From: Mycolicibacterium chubuense
GTDB lineage: Bacteria > Actinomycetota > Actinomycetes > Mycobacteriales > Mycobacteriaceae
Assembly (NCBI RefSeq): GCF_001044255.1
Contig: NZ_JYNX01000037.1
Span: 14,036-62,245 of the forward strand
DNA length: 48,210 nucleotides
Direction: 5' to 3'
In this document: one piece after another, positions 41,406 to 48,210 of the stretch
Layout: each line of letters begins with the position of its first letter
Numbering within the stretch: position 1 is the first letter of the stretch
Translations under genes and position numbers: made by a program
Notes under the pieces: generated by a model
Told to the model about the DNA's origin: nothing
Databases searched by the model: none
What the model saw: only the letters and a program-made list of their open reading frames with translations

Positions 41406-42638
41406 TCAGACGGTTCCGGTGCCGCGGAGACGCTCGATCTCTGCGGTGTGCATTCCGAGCTCGTGCAAAATGGCGTCGGTGTCCTGGCCGTGGGCACGTC
41501 CGGTGTGTTCGATCGAGCCGGGGGTTCGGCTCATGCCCCAGAGGACGTTGTGCATGCGCATGACGCCGAAATCGTCGTCCGTTACGGATGTGATCATCTC
41601 GGTGTCGACGACTTGCGAATCCTCGAGAAGCTCGGAGGGTCGGTAAACGGGCGCAACCGCCGCGCCGGCCTCGGCGAAGGCCGCGGTGACGTCATCTCGG
41701 CTGCGTGCTGCGATCCACTCTCCGACAAAGGCATCGAGAAGATCCGCGTGCTCTGCACGTTGACGCCCGCTGTTAAACCACGGCTCGTCGATCACCTCGG
41801 GATGACCGACCAGGCGCATGACCCGTTCGGCGATCGCCTGAGCGCTGGTGGACACCGCGAGCCAGTGATTGTCCTTGGTTCGGTACAGATTTCGCGGTGA
41901 GTTGTTCTGCGACCGGTTTCCGGTGCGATGCTGATCGATACCGAGCTGGTCGGCATAAATCACTCCTGGACCGACCGCGGTCATCATCGGCAGCAGCAGG
42001 CTGAGGTCGATGACCTGCCCCCTGCCTGAGGAGCGTTCGCGTTCGAGCAGGGCCATCGCCACTGCCGACGAGCCTGCGATCCCGGCGATGGTGTCGGCCA
42101 GGCCGAATGCCGGGAGCGTGGGTGGGCCATCGGGCTGGCCGGTCAGGTGAGCGAATCCGCTCATGGACTCGACCAGCGTCCCGAACGCCGGACGCGTCGA
42201 GTAGGGGCCGTGTTGCCCGAAGCCGGTGACACGCAGCAGCACCAAACCGGGATTGTCGGCGCTGAGCGCGTCATAGGACAGGCCCCACCGTTCCAGGGTG
42301 CCGGGCCTGAAATTCTCGACGATCACATCGGCGGTCGCGGCGAGCTTGCGGAAGACGCGCTGTCCATCAGGGGTTCCCAGGTTCAGGGTCATCGCCCGCT
42401 TGTTGCGGCTGATCATCTTCCACCACAACGGGATACCGTCTTTACCCAGGCCGTGTCCACGCATTCCGTCGGGCTTGTCGGGATGCTCGATCTTGATCAC
42501 GTCGGCCCCGTAGTCGCCGAGCACCTGCGCGGCGAGCGGACCGGCCAGAATTGTCGAAACGTCGAGGACGCGGTATCCGGCGAGTGGACCGGTCCGGGCG
42601 CCGGCCGCGTCGTGGGTCGATCTCGTCAGCGCCGCCAT
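41406..42638 (-). CDS. CaiB/BaiF (family III) CoA-transferase
   Basis: The 410-residue enzyme has the class III CoA-transferase signature: GYRVLDVSTILAGPLAAQVLGDYGADVIKIEHPDKPD at the N-terminus, NKRAMTLNLGTPDGQRV, VENFRPGTLERWGLSYD and the region FGLADTIAGIAGS (about 178-190), whose Asp corresponds to the catalytic residue. These enzymes move CoA from an acyl donor such as succinyl- or acetyl-CoA to a carboxylic acid. Its ATG overlaps the amidohydrolase stop by one base (TGATG), implying that the acid product of that hydrolase is its acceptor. Acceptor identity is unknown. Confidence 0.9.
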   Translation of the reverse strand: MAALTRSTHDAAGARTGPLAGYRVLDVSTILAGPLAAQVLGDYGADVIKIEHPDKPDGMRGHGLGKDGIPLWWKMISRNKRAMTLNLGTPDGQRVFRKLAATADVIVENFRPGTLERWGLSYDALSADNPGLVLLRVTGFGQHGPYSTRPAFGTLVESMSGFAHLTGQPDGPPTLPAFGLADTIAGIAGSSAVAMALLERERSSGRGQVIDLSLLLPMMTAVGPGVIYADQLGIDQHRTGNRSQNNSPRNLYRTKDNHWLAVSTSAQAIAERVMRLVGHPEVIDEPWFNSGRQRAEHADLLDAFVGEWIAARSRDDVTAAFAEAGAAVAPVYRPSELLEDSQVVDTEMITSVTDDDFGVMRMHNVLWGMSRTPGSIEHTGRAHGQDTDAILHELGMHTAEIERLRGTGTV

Positions 42639-44098
42639 CAGTACGGTCGTTTCAGGTAGTTGCCCACCGGCCGGCCGGTGACGGCACCATCGGTGAGCAC
42701 GCGGATACCGCGCACGAATGTGTCGGTCACGGCTGCGGTGAGTTCGAATCCCTCGAAAGGTGTGTACTCCTGGGTGGATTCCGAATCGGCAGCCGAAACC
42801 GTCCAGGTGCGATCGGGATCGACGATCGCCAGGTCGGCGTCCAGGCCGACGGCGATACGCCCCTTGCCGGGCAGGCCGTATCGGTCGGCGGGGTTGGTGG
42901 CCGTCATGCGTGCAATGGTCTTGAGAGACAACCCGCGTTTGGTGCCCTCGGTGATCAGCCCGGGCAGGAGGTACTCGGCCCCGCCGAAGCCGGACTTCGC
43001 GGCGAAGACGTCGTCGGGGTCCTCACCGAATTTCAGCTCACTCTTGCAGCACGCGTGGTCGGACACCACCCAGTCCACGTTTCCGGCCAGGACGTGCTCC
43101 CAGAGTGCCTCGACGTCCTCTCGGGGCCGGATGGGGGGATTGACCTTGGCGCCCAGCCCCATTGCGGTGTCGATGTCGGCGAGAAGGTGCCCGATGGTGA
43201 CTTCGCGGCGGAAGTCCACGTGCGGGAAGGTGTTTGCCATCCGCATCGCCGCGGTCATCGCCTTGGCCGAACTCAGGTGCAGCAGATTGATGTTCGGCAG
43301 TCCCGTCTCGTCGGCGAGGAACGAGGCGATCGTCACGGCCAAGCCCTCCGAATGCTGCGGGCGTGATGCACTGTAGGCGGCCAGGCCGGTGAGGCGGCCC
43401 TCCTGCTCGACGAGTTTGGTGTAAGCGGTCATGATCTCGGCGGTCTCGCAGTGCAGCGAGAGCGAGATGTGCTCGGCGAGATCCGGCATGCTCTCCCGGG
43501 CCTGCTGGATCGCGCGCATGACGAATTCGAAGTGAGCGACGTCGTAGCGTTCGTCCTCGGGGATCATCAGGAAGTCGCTCTGTGAGTTCGAGCGGCCGTG
43601 CAGTCCGTGGCTGCCATAGAACATGAAGATCTTGAAGGAGCTGACACCCTGATCTCGGATCAGCGAGGGAATCTCGGTCAGGTGCTCCCGCGACATCGGT
43701 GCGAGATGGAAGGCGTAGTCGACATACGACCGCGTCTCGGCTGCCTCGAGGACCTCCGGGAAGAACTCCGCGTACGGGCCGCCCTTGTTCAGGTAGTACT
43801 GCCCGGTACGCATGTACGTCAGGGCGGTTGTCACGCCACCCTGTGCGCAGGCGCGTGACTCACTGGCGGTGTCCTCGGCCAGCGAGTTGTAGATTCCCCA
43901 ATGCTGATGTGCGTCGACCACTCCCGGGAACACGAGTTTTCCGGTTGCGTCGATGATCTCGGCGGTTTCGGACCGCAGGTCCGGGCCGATCGCCGCGACC
44001 CGGCCGCCTTCGACGAGCAGGTCTGCATTCTCGCCGGCGTCGGGTGAGTCGACGGTGCCGCGAATGATCCTGGCGTTCTTGATCAGATAGCTGCTCAT
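42638..44098 (-). CDS. Dihydropyrimidinase/hydantoinase-like amidohydrolase
   Basis: The 486-residue TIM-barrel amidohydrolase has all residues of a binuclear cyclic-amidohydrolase site: the HxH in DAHQHWG (about 63-69), the bridging Lys in SSFKIFMFYG (near 155), His in SLHCETAE, His in LLHLSSAK and the catalytic Asp in VVSDHACC. Family members open cyclic amide rings (hydantoins, dihydropyrimidines, dihydroorotate, allantoin, imides). Substrate loops do not match a subclass I recognise. AAGGAGAA precedes the ATG. It lies between an FAD oxidoreductase and a CoA-transferase, unlike pyrimidine-catabolic operons. Confidence 0.88.
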   Translation of the reverse strand: MSSYLIKNARIIRGTVDSPDAGENADLLVEGGRVAAIGPDLRSETAEIIDATGKLVFPGVVDAHQHWGIYNSLAEDTASESRACAQGGVTTALTYMRTGQYYLNKGGPYAEFFPEVLEAAETRSYVDYAFHLAPMSREHLTEIPSLIRDQGVSSFKIFMFYGSHGLHGRSNSQSDFLMIPEDERYDVAHFEFVMRAIQQARESMPDLAEHISLSLHCETAEIMTAYTKLVEQEGRLTGLAAYSASRPQHSEGLAVTIASFLADETGLPNINLLHLSSAKAMTAAMRMANTFPHVDFRREVTIGHLLADIDTAMGLGAKVNPPIRPREDVEALWEHVLAGNVDWVVSDHACCKSELKFGEDPDDVFAAKSGFGGAEYLLPGLITEGTKRGLSLKTIARMTATNPADRYGLPGKGRIAVGLDADLAIVDPDRTWTVSAADSESTQEYTPFEGFELTAAVTDTFVRGIRVLTDGAVTGRPVGNYLKRPY

Positions 44099-44148
44099 GG
44101 ACGTTCTCCTTTGCTGTTTCGGTTCGATGACCCTGTGCGGTGATGCGG

Positions 44149-45519
44149 TCAGGTCGGCAGGGTGGACGCCACGTCTTCGGCGGCCAGGAACGCCAGCCCC
44201 AGTGCCGCGATGAGCCCGTTACCGGCGAGGTAACCCGCTGCTCCGTGACCCGAGATACCCATGGCGGCACCACCGCTGGCGTAGAGACCCCGGAGCGGTT
44301 CGTCATCGGCGTCGAGGACGCGGGCGGAGCCGTCGACGACCAGGCCGCCTTGGGTGTGGAAGAGTGCCGGCATCACCTGAATCGCTCGGTAGGGCGGGGC
44401 GAGGGGGTGTCGGGAGTCATTGCGTCCCTGCGGGTCCGGGGCCGCGCCGCTGGCGGCTCGCGATGCTGTCTGGACTTGGTCGGTCAGCGTGTCGACGGGC
44501 AGACTGGTTTTCGCGGCCAGTTCCTCGATGCTGTCGGCGCTGACGACGCCGCCGTTCTCGGCGACGGTGCGGAAGTCCTCGAAGACGCTGCACAGGTCGG
44601 CGATGTGCTCGTCGATCACGATCCAACCGGTGGAGCCCGGTTGTTGCGCAAGCAGAGCGGCGAACTCCGAGTAGCCGATCGATTCCGGTGCGAACCGGTG
44701 ACCCTGTGAGTTGACGATGATCCCGCCGTGCAGGACGGTGGCCCAGCCGACGAGGGTCTGAGTGCGGGAGGAGAGTGCAGCGTGTCCCTGATAGGCGTCG
44801 AGAAACGCGGTCTTGCCGCCCAGCGCCTCACCGATGCGTAAGGCGTCACCGAGGCTGTACTGGCCGCCGTGATAGTGCGCGTCGGCGATCTCCGGCATCC
44901 AGGTGCGCACCAGATCTCGATTCGCGCCGTATCCGTTGGTGGCCAGAAGCACTGCCGGCGTCGACACCTCCTCGACGACACCATCGGGGTTGGCGATCTG
45001 CGCCGCCTGGACCTGTGCGCCGTCGGACGTGACGTCGATCAGCCGCATGGGGGTGATCAACTCGATGTTCGGCTGGCGGCGTGCGCTCTCGACCAGGTGA
45101 CGCAGGAGGTGTGAGCCGTGGCGGCCGGTGAAAGTGTGGCAGCGATCAGCGCTGTGCCCCGGGTAGCGAAATTCACGGACCAGTTCGGGCTCGAGGCCCT
45201 GCGAGTCGGCGAGCCACGTGACCAGCGGTGCGCCCACCGCCGCCAGCGCGTCTGCCAGTGTCGCGTCGGCGGTCTGGTGCGTCTTGTCCATGATGTCGGC
45301 GACGAACTGTTCCCGGCTGTCTTCGACGCCTGCGGCCTGCTGCCAGCGGGTGCCCGGCGCCGGAATCATCGCGGTGCACATCGACGTGTTGTTTCCGCGG
45401 TGGAAGTGTTCGTCCGCATCGATGAGGAGTACCCGCGCACCCAACTCGGCGGCACGGAGGGCACCGACGACGCCCCCGCCGGCGCCGGCAACCACCAGGT
45501 CGAAGTCTGGTTGCGCCAC
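44149..45519 (-). CDS. FAD-dependent oxidoreductase (fumarate reductase/KstD-like flavoprotein)
   Basis: The 456-residue flavoprotein starts with FDLVVAGAGGGVVGALRAAELGARVLLIDAD, the FAD-binding Rossmann motif, and ends with GGLVVDGSARVLDADDEPLRGLYASGGAAMGISGHGAAGYLAGNGL (quoted in parts), the C-terminal FAD motif of the fumarate-reductase/3-ketosteroid-dehydrogenase superfamily. A mobile substrate-cap region separates them. Members dehydrogenate or reduce C-C bonds next to a carbonyl. GTG 45519 is chosen because the Rossmann strand begins just after it and the upstream frame runs through an operator region. It is the first gene of the minus-strand unit. Confidence 0.85.
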   Translation of the reverse strand: MAQPDFDLVVAGAGGGVVGALRAAELGARVLLIDADEHFHRGNNTSMCTAMIPAPGTRWQQAAGVEDSREQFVADIMDKTHQTADATLADALAAVGAPLVTWLADSQGLEPELVREFRYPGHSADRCHTFTGRHGSHLLRHLVESARRQPNIELITPMRLIDVTSDGAQVQAAQIANPDGVVEEVSTPAVLLATNGYGANRDLVRTWMPEIADAHYHGGQYSLGDALRIGEALGGKTAFLDAYQGHAALSSRTQTLVGWATVLHGGIIVNSQGHRFAPESIGYSEFAALLAQQPGSTGWIVIDEHIADLCSVFEDFRTVAENGGVVSADSIEELAAKTSLPVDTLTDQVQTASRAASGAAPDPQGRNDSRHPLAPPYRAIQVMPALFHTQGGLVVDGSARVLDADDEPLRGLYASGGAAMGISGHGAAGYLAGNGLIAALGLAFLAAEDVASTLPT

Positions 45520-45542
45520 AATAGCCCCAATCGTTCCTCTGA

Positions 45543-45565
45543 GCGGAACAAATTGCGTGTTCCGC
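45543..45565. promoter_or_regulatory. Inverted repeat, candidate IclR operator
   Basis: GCGGAAC, nine bases, then GTTCCGC, a perfect 7-bp-arm dyad in the divergent gap. A third half-site GTTCC at 45533-45537 and a further GTTCCG at 45677-45682 repeat the same core. Confidence 0.7.
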
Positions 45566-45566
45566 C

Positions 45567-45580
45567 TCACTTTTGAGTGA
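45567..45580. promoter_or_regulatory. Second dyad in the IclR divergent gap
   Basis: TCACT-TTTG-AGTGA, five paired positions per arm, begins one base after the GCGGAAC repeat. It may be a second regulator site or part of an extended operator. Confidence 0.45.
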
Positions 45581-45648
45581 CCGTAAGGCCATCTTGCATG
45601 ATGCGATGTGAGCTGTAAACCGGCGTTCACAGGCTGATTCGAATGTTT

Positions 45649-45654
45649 TATGCT
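45649..45654 (+). promoter_or_regulatory. Candidate -10 element of the iclR-citE-cyclase unit
   Basis: TATGCT fits TANNNT and lies in the most AT-rich part of the 222-base divergent gap, about 88 bases before the chosen iclR ATG. Confidence 0.35.
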
Positions 45655-45741
45655 AAAAGTGGACGTACGCTAAGGCGTTCCGTTGAGTGGTACAGGCAGT
45701 GGTTCGCCGGAGAGCGATGTGGTGATCGGAAAGGACATCGG

Positions 45742-46557
45742 ATGACCCTGGAGCCTTTGGATCCGGCCGAGACGGCCACGCCGGGGACGGCTGCGACCGC
45801 TCGCGCGGCGCAGGTCCTGCTGCAGTTCGGCCGAACGTCGGGCCCCCTGGGTGTCAGTGAGATCGCGAGGGCGCTCGGGATGTCGAAAGCGGTGGTGCAC
45901 CGTATCCTCACCACGTTCGTCGATGCCGGACTTCTGCTGCACGACAACAGTTCTCGCCAGTACATGCTGGGGCCCGCGGCGGCGACCCTGGGCGCCCGTG
46001 CGATGGACGTGTCACCGCTGCGCCGCGCCGCACACGACGCGCTGATCGAGTTGCAGAGGCTGACCGGCGAGACCGCGACCGTGTCGGGTCGTGTCCCGGG
46101 CGGGCGCGTGTACCTCGACCAGGTGGAGAGTGGACGCGAGATCAAGATGACGGTGGAACTGGGGCGTCGATTTCCGCTGCACAGCGGGTCGTCGGGGCAG
46201 GTGATCCTCGCCTACCTGACCGACCCCGAACTCGACGATGAACTCGCCCGACCCCTCGACCGGCTCACCGAGGACACGGTCTGCGATCCCGAGGAGTTGC
46301 GCGAGATCGTCCGGAAGGTCCGACTCCGGGGGACTGCGCGGTCATCCGGGCAGCGCCAGGAGGGTGCAGGGTCGATTGCCGCAGCGATCTTCGGCAGCAC
46401 CGGCCGGGTTGTCGGGGCACTGTCGGTCTGTGGACCCGCCTACCGGATGACGGAGGCGTTCTGCGACGCCCACGAGCCACAGCTCCTCGCTGCGGCACGG
46501 GACGTCTCTCACAAGTTGGGTTGGCGAGATCAGGAGCGCTCCGATGATTCCGCGTAG
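45742..46557 (+). CDS. IclR-family transcriptional regulator of the catabolic island
   Basis: The 271-residue regulator has an N-terminal winged helix (about residues 18-78; LGVSEIARALGMSKAVVHRILTTFVDAGLL) and an IclR effector domain (about 90-260) containing LQRLTGETATVSGRV, FPLHSGSSGQVILAYL and IAAAIFGSTGRVVGALSV. It sits between the divergent halves of the catabolic gene set and near two dyads, so it should sense a pathway substrate or intermediate. ATG 45742 follows GGAAAGGA; an in-frame ATG at 45643 would add 33 residues unlike the family. It overlaps the lyase gene by 14 bases. Confidence 0.9.
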   Translation: MTLEPLDPAETATPGTAATARAAQVLLQFGRTSGPLGVSEIARALGMSKAVVHRILTTFVDAGLLLHDNSSRQYMLGPAAATLGARAMDVSPLRRAAHDALIELQRLTGETATVSGRVPGGRVYLDQVESGREIKMTVELGRRFPLHSGSSGQVILAYLTDPELDDELARPLDRLTEDTVCDPEELREIVRKVRLRGTARSSGQRQEGAGSIAAAIFGSTGRVVGALSVCGPAYRMTEAFCDAHEPQLLAAARDVSHKLGWRDQERSDDSA

Positions 46558-47392
46558 CTGGCTGTACGTGCCGGGCCACCGCGCCGACCGCATCGAGAAG
46601 GCTCTGGCGAGCGCAGCCGATGCCGTCGTGATCGACCTCGAGGATGCGGTGCCTGCCGACCGCAAACAGCAGGCGCGGTCGAACACCGTCGCCGCACTCA
46701 ACACCTATCCGCAGCGGGCGATCTGGGTGCGGATCAACGCCGCGACTGCTGAGGCCCAGGCCGATCTCGACATCCTCGCGGCCGCAGAGAACCCACCCGC
46801 CGGTCTGCGAGTTCCGAAGGTGGAGAGTCCCGCGCAACTGCAGCGGGCCGCCGAACTCGGTCCATGGCGAGTTCATGCGTTGATCGAGTCCGCCGCCGGC
46901 CTGCTCCGCCTCGAAGCGATCGCCCAGGCACACACGCAGGTCGACGGGATCGCACTGGGGGAGGCCGATCTGGCCGCCGATCTGCGCGTCGCGCGTGACG
47001 GACTCGAATGGGCGCGCGGATGGCTCGTTTGCGTTGCCCGCGCGTACGGCCTCGACTCACCGGTGGCAAGTGTCTTTACCGACGTCGCGGACATCGAGGG
47101 GCTGCGCACGTCCTGCCAGACCGCCAGACAGAACGGATTCCACGGTCGATCCGCAATACATCCGAGCCAACTGAAGACGATCAACGACGTCTTCACGCCC
47201 ACCCGCGCCGAACTCGACGCCGCGCAGCGCGTCGTCGAAGCCGCCCGCAGCGCAGCACGGCGAGGCGAGGCGACAGTGCTGGACCACAACGGATCGTTCA
47301 TCGACCCGGCTGTGGTCGCCGGCGCCGAGGCCGTGCTGGCGCGAGCGGAAGACGCACCAACGATCCCGCCAACGACAAGGAGCACTCCATGA
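46544..47392 (+). CDS. CitE/HpcH-family CoA-ester lyase
   Basis: The 282-residue TIM-barrel protein belongs to the HpcH/HpaI-CitE lyases. Visible active-site blocks are SWLYVPGHRADRIEKALASAADAVVIDLEDAVP (about 5-37), VRINAA, LRVPKVESPAQL with a metal-ligand Glu, ALIESAAGLL, GEADLAADL, and GFHGRSAIHPSQL. Stand-alone homologues cleave or make (3S)-citramalyl-CoA or malyl-CoA, releasing acetyl-CoA plus pyruvate or glyoxylate. With a CoA-transferase in the same island, it is a plausible last carbon-carbon cleavage step. It is coupled on both sides: a 14-base overlap with iclR and ATGA with the cyclase gene. Confidence 0.9.
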   Translation: MIPRSWLYVPGHRADRIEKALASAADAVVIDLEDAVPADRKQQARSNTVAALNTYPQRAIWVRINAATAEAQADLDILAAAENPPAGLRVPKVESPAQLQRAAELGPWRVHALIESAAGLLRLEAIAQAHTQVDGIALGEADLAADLRVARDGLEWARGWLVCVARAYGLDSPVASVFTDVADIEGLRTSCQTARQNGFHGRSAIHPSQLKTINDVFTPTRAELDAAQRVVEAARSAARRGEATVLDHNGSFIDPAVVAGAEAVLARAEDAPTIPPTTRSTP

Positions 47393-48210
47393 CGAACGTG
47401 TCCACGGCCCGCCGCGACTCGCTGCTCGCCGCCGTCGCCGACCATGAGCTCGAGGTCGTCGAGCTCGGCCACCCGCACGCCACCGGAATGCCCTGCTCGC
47501 CAAACCATCCCGGGTTCCGGATGACCTTGATCCGGCGGCACGGTGACCACGTCCGGCCCGATGGCGGGTCCGCCTCCAACGAGATCATCGTCACCGGCGG
47601 ACACGTCGGGACGCACGTCGACGCACTGTCACACGTCAGTCACGACGGCAAGCTCAACGGCGGAATCGATGTGGACCAGGCGATGGCCGGTGGCAGATTC
47701 GTCGAGCACGGCGCCGAGAAGATCCCGTTCCTGCTGCGCCGCGGAATCCTGCTCGATGTCGCCCGCGCAGCCGGCGTCGACGCCCTCGACGCGGGCACGC
47801 CGATCACCCGCGACATGCTGATCGGGGCCGCCGAGTTCGCCGGCGTCCGTCCGGGCCGCGGAGATGTGGTGCTGATCCGGTCCGGCTGGGCACAGCACTT
47901 CGACGATCCCGAGAAATACCTGGGACAAAGTGACGGTGTCCCCGGCCCCGACGTCGACGCCGCCCGGTGGCTCGCCGATGCCGGCATCTCCGCGGCCGGC
48001 TCCGACACCACCGCCTTCGAACACATCCCGGCCGGTAAGGGCCACAGCGTGTTACCGGTGCACAGAGTCCTTCTGGTGGACAACGGTATTCATATCATCG
48101 AACATCTCAACCTGGAGGCGGCCTCACAACGGGCGCTGACCGAGTTCACGTTCGTCATGGCACCCTTGCGGATCGTCGGTGGCACGGGGTCGCCGGTTCG
48201 GCCCGTCGCG
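47389..48210 (+). CDS. Cyclase-family metal hydrolase (kynurenine formamidase-like), 3' end missing
   Basis: The first 274 residues of a cyclase-family (PF04199-type) protein, probably lacking only a short tail beyond the right edge. The metal-binding motif HxGTHxDxxxH is present as GGHVGTHVDALSHVSH (about 70-85). DVVLIRSGWAQHFDDPEKYLG and the C-terminal GSDTTAFEHIP are typical of the superfamily. Known members hydrolyse N-formylkynurenine, isatin and other amide or lactam bonds with Zn or Mn. ATG 47389 overlaps the lyase stop as ATGA. A second amide-type hydrolase in this island supports a cyclic or substituted amide as substrate. Confidence 0.88.
   Translation, partial: MTNVSTARRDSLLAAVADHELEVVELGHPHATGMPCSPNHPGFRMTLIRRHGDHVRPDGGSASNEIIVTGGHVGTHVDALSHVSHDGKLNGGIDVDQAMAGGRFVEHGAEKIPFLLRRGILLDVARAAGVDALDAGTPITRDMLIGAAEFAGVRPGRGDVVLIRSGWAQHFDDPEKYLGQSDGVPGPDVDAARWLADAGISAAGSDTTAFEHIPAGKGHSVLPVHRVLLVDNGIHIIEHLNLEAASQRALTEFTFVMAPLRIVGGTGSPVRPVA

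Noticed and set aside
45643-45741. Upstream ATG extending the IclR regulator by 33 residues
   Set aside because: The extension is unlike IclR N-termini and the later ATG has GGAAAGGA at a good distance; a leaderless long form is not excluded.

Overview
This is GC-rich actinobacterial DNA, most likely from a fast-growing environmental mycobacterium (Mycolicibacterium-type). The evidence is genus-typical content: a WhiB4-like Fe-S regulator, a wax ester synthase/DGAT, an MbtH protein and a siderophore-interacting protein with IdeR-like boxes, a TetR/molybdo-oxidoreductase pair resembling Rv0196-Rv0197, and an arsenic locus laid out like Rv2640c-Rv2643. Frequent GTG starts, stop/start overlaps and apparently leaderless promoters fit as well. 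All family calls come from reading the translations; no database search was run.

Layout. 1-3.7 kb (minus): a polyamine-type ABC importer (ATPase, Tat lipoprotein binding protein, two permeases; the last runs off the left edge). 4-9.1 kb: SRPBCC protein, MFS exporter, P1/DmpA peptidase, TspO, PsiE-like protein and thioesterase-like protein. 9.1-10.3 kb: MbtH and a siderophore-interacting flavoprotein, each behind an iron-box-like sequence. 10.4-11.7 kb: ankyrin-repeat protein. 11.6-15.1 kb (minus): a coupled operon of glycosyltransferase, maltokinase/glucosamine-kinase-like kinase and SIS protein. 15.2-17.7 kb: chloroperoxidase-type hydrolase, PHP phosphoesterase, SnoaL-like protein and an acidic DUF5709 protein. 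17.7-18.6 kb: a gene-poor scar with an integrase N-terminal fragment and a 60-residue Cys/His protein. 18.6-33.5 kb: CrtI-like dehydrogenase with SRPBCC partner, PGRP amidase, molybdo-oxidoreductase and TetR, SDR, ArsR+VOC pair, DUF5996, a kinase/CrtC-AttH-like fusion, DGAT, flavin reductase, class III aminotransferase and whiB4.

33.5-37.8 kb is an arsenic-resistance island. A minus-strand run reads arsI, arsR, acr3, arsC, a second arsC-like gene and then a proteasome-fold Ntn hydrolase. A second arsR-type regulator is divergent, and the shared intergenic region holds two related palindromes. An SDR and an ArsR-controlled CDF metal exporter follow.

40.1-48.2 kb is a catabolic island around a divergent IclR regulator. 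On the minus strand are an FAD oxidoreductase, a hydantoinase-like amidohydrolase, a CaiB/BaiF CoA-transferase and an MFS transporter. On the plus strand are IclR, a CitE/HpcH lyase and a cyclase-family hydrolase cut by the right edge. It reads as uptake, ring opening, CoA activation and C-C cleavage of an unidentified, possibly cyclic amide-type, substrate.

The strongest candidates for something undescribed are the Ntn hydrolase with exact proteasome catalytic spacing coupled to the arsenate reductases, the uncharacterised IclR-flanked catabolic island, the glycosyltransferase/kinase/SIS operon, and a recurring design in which a dyad operator overlaps the -10 or -35 of a leaderless promoter.
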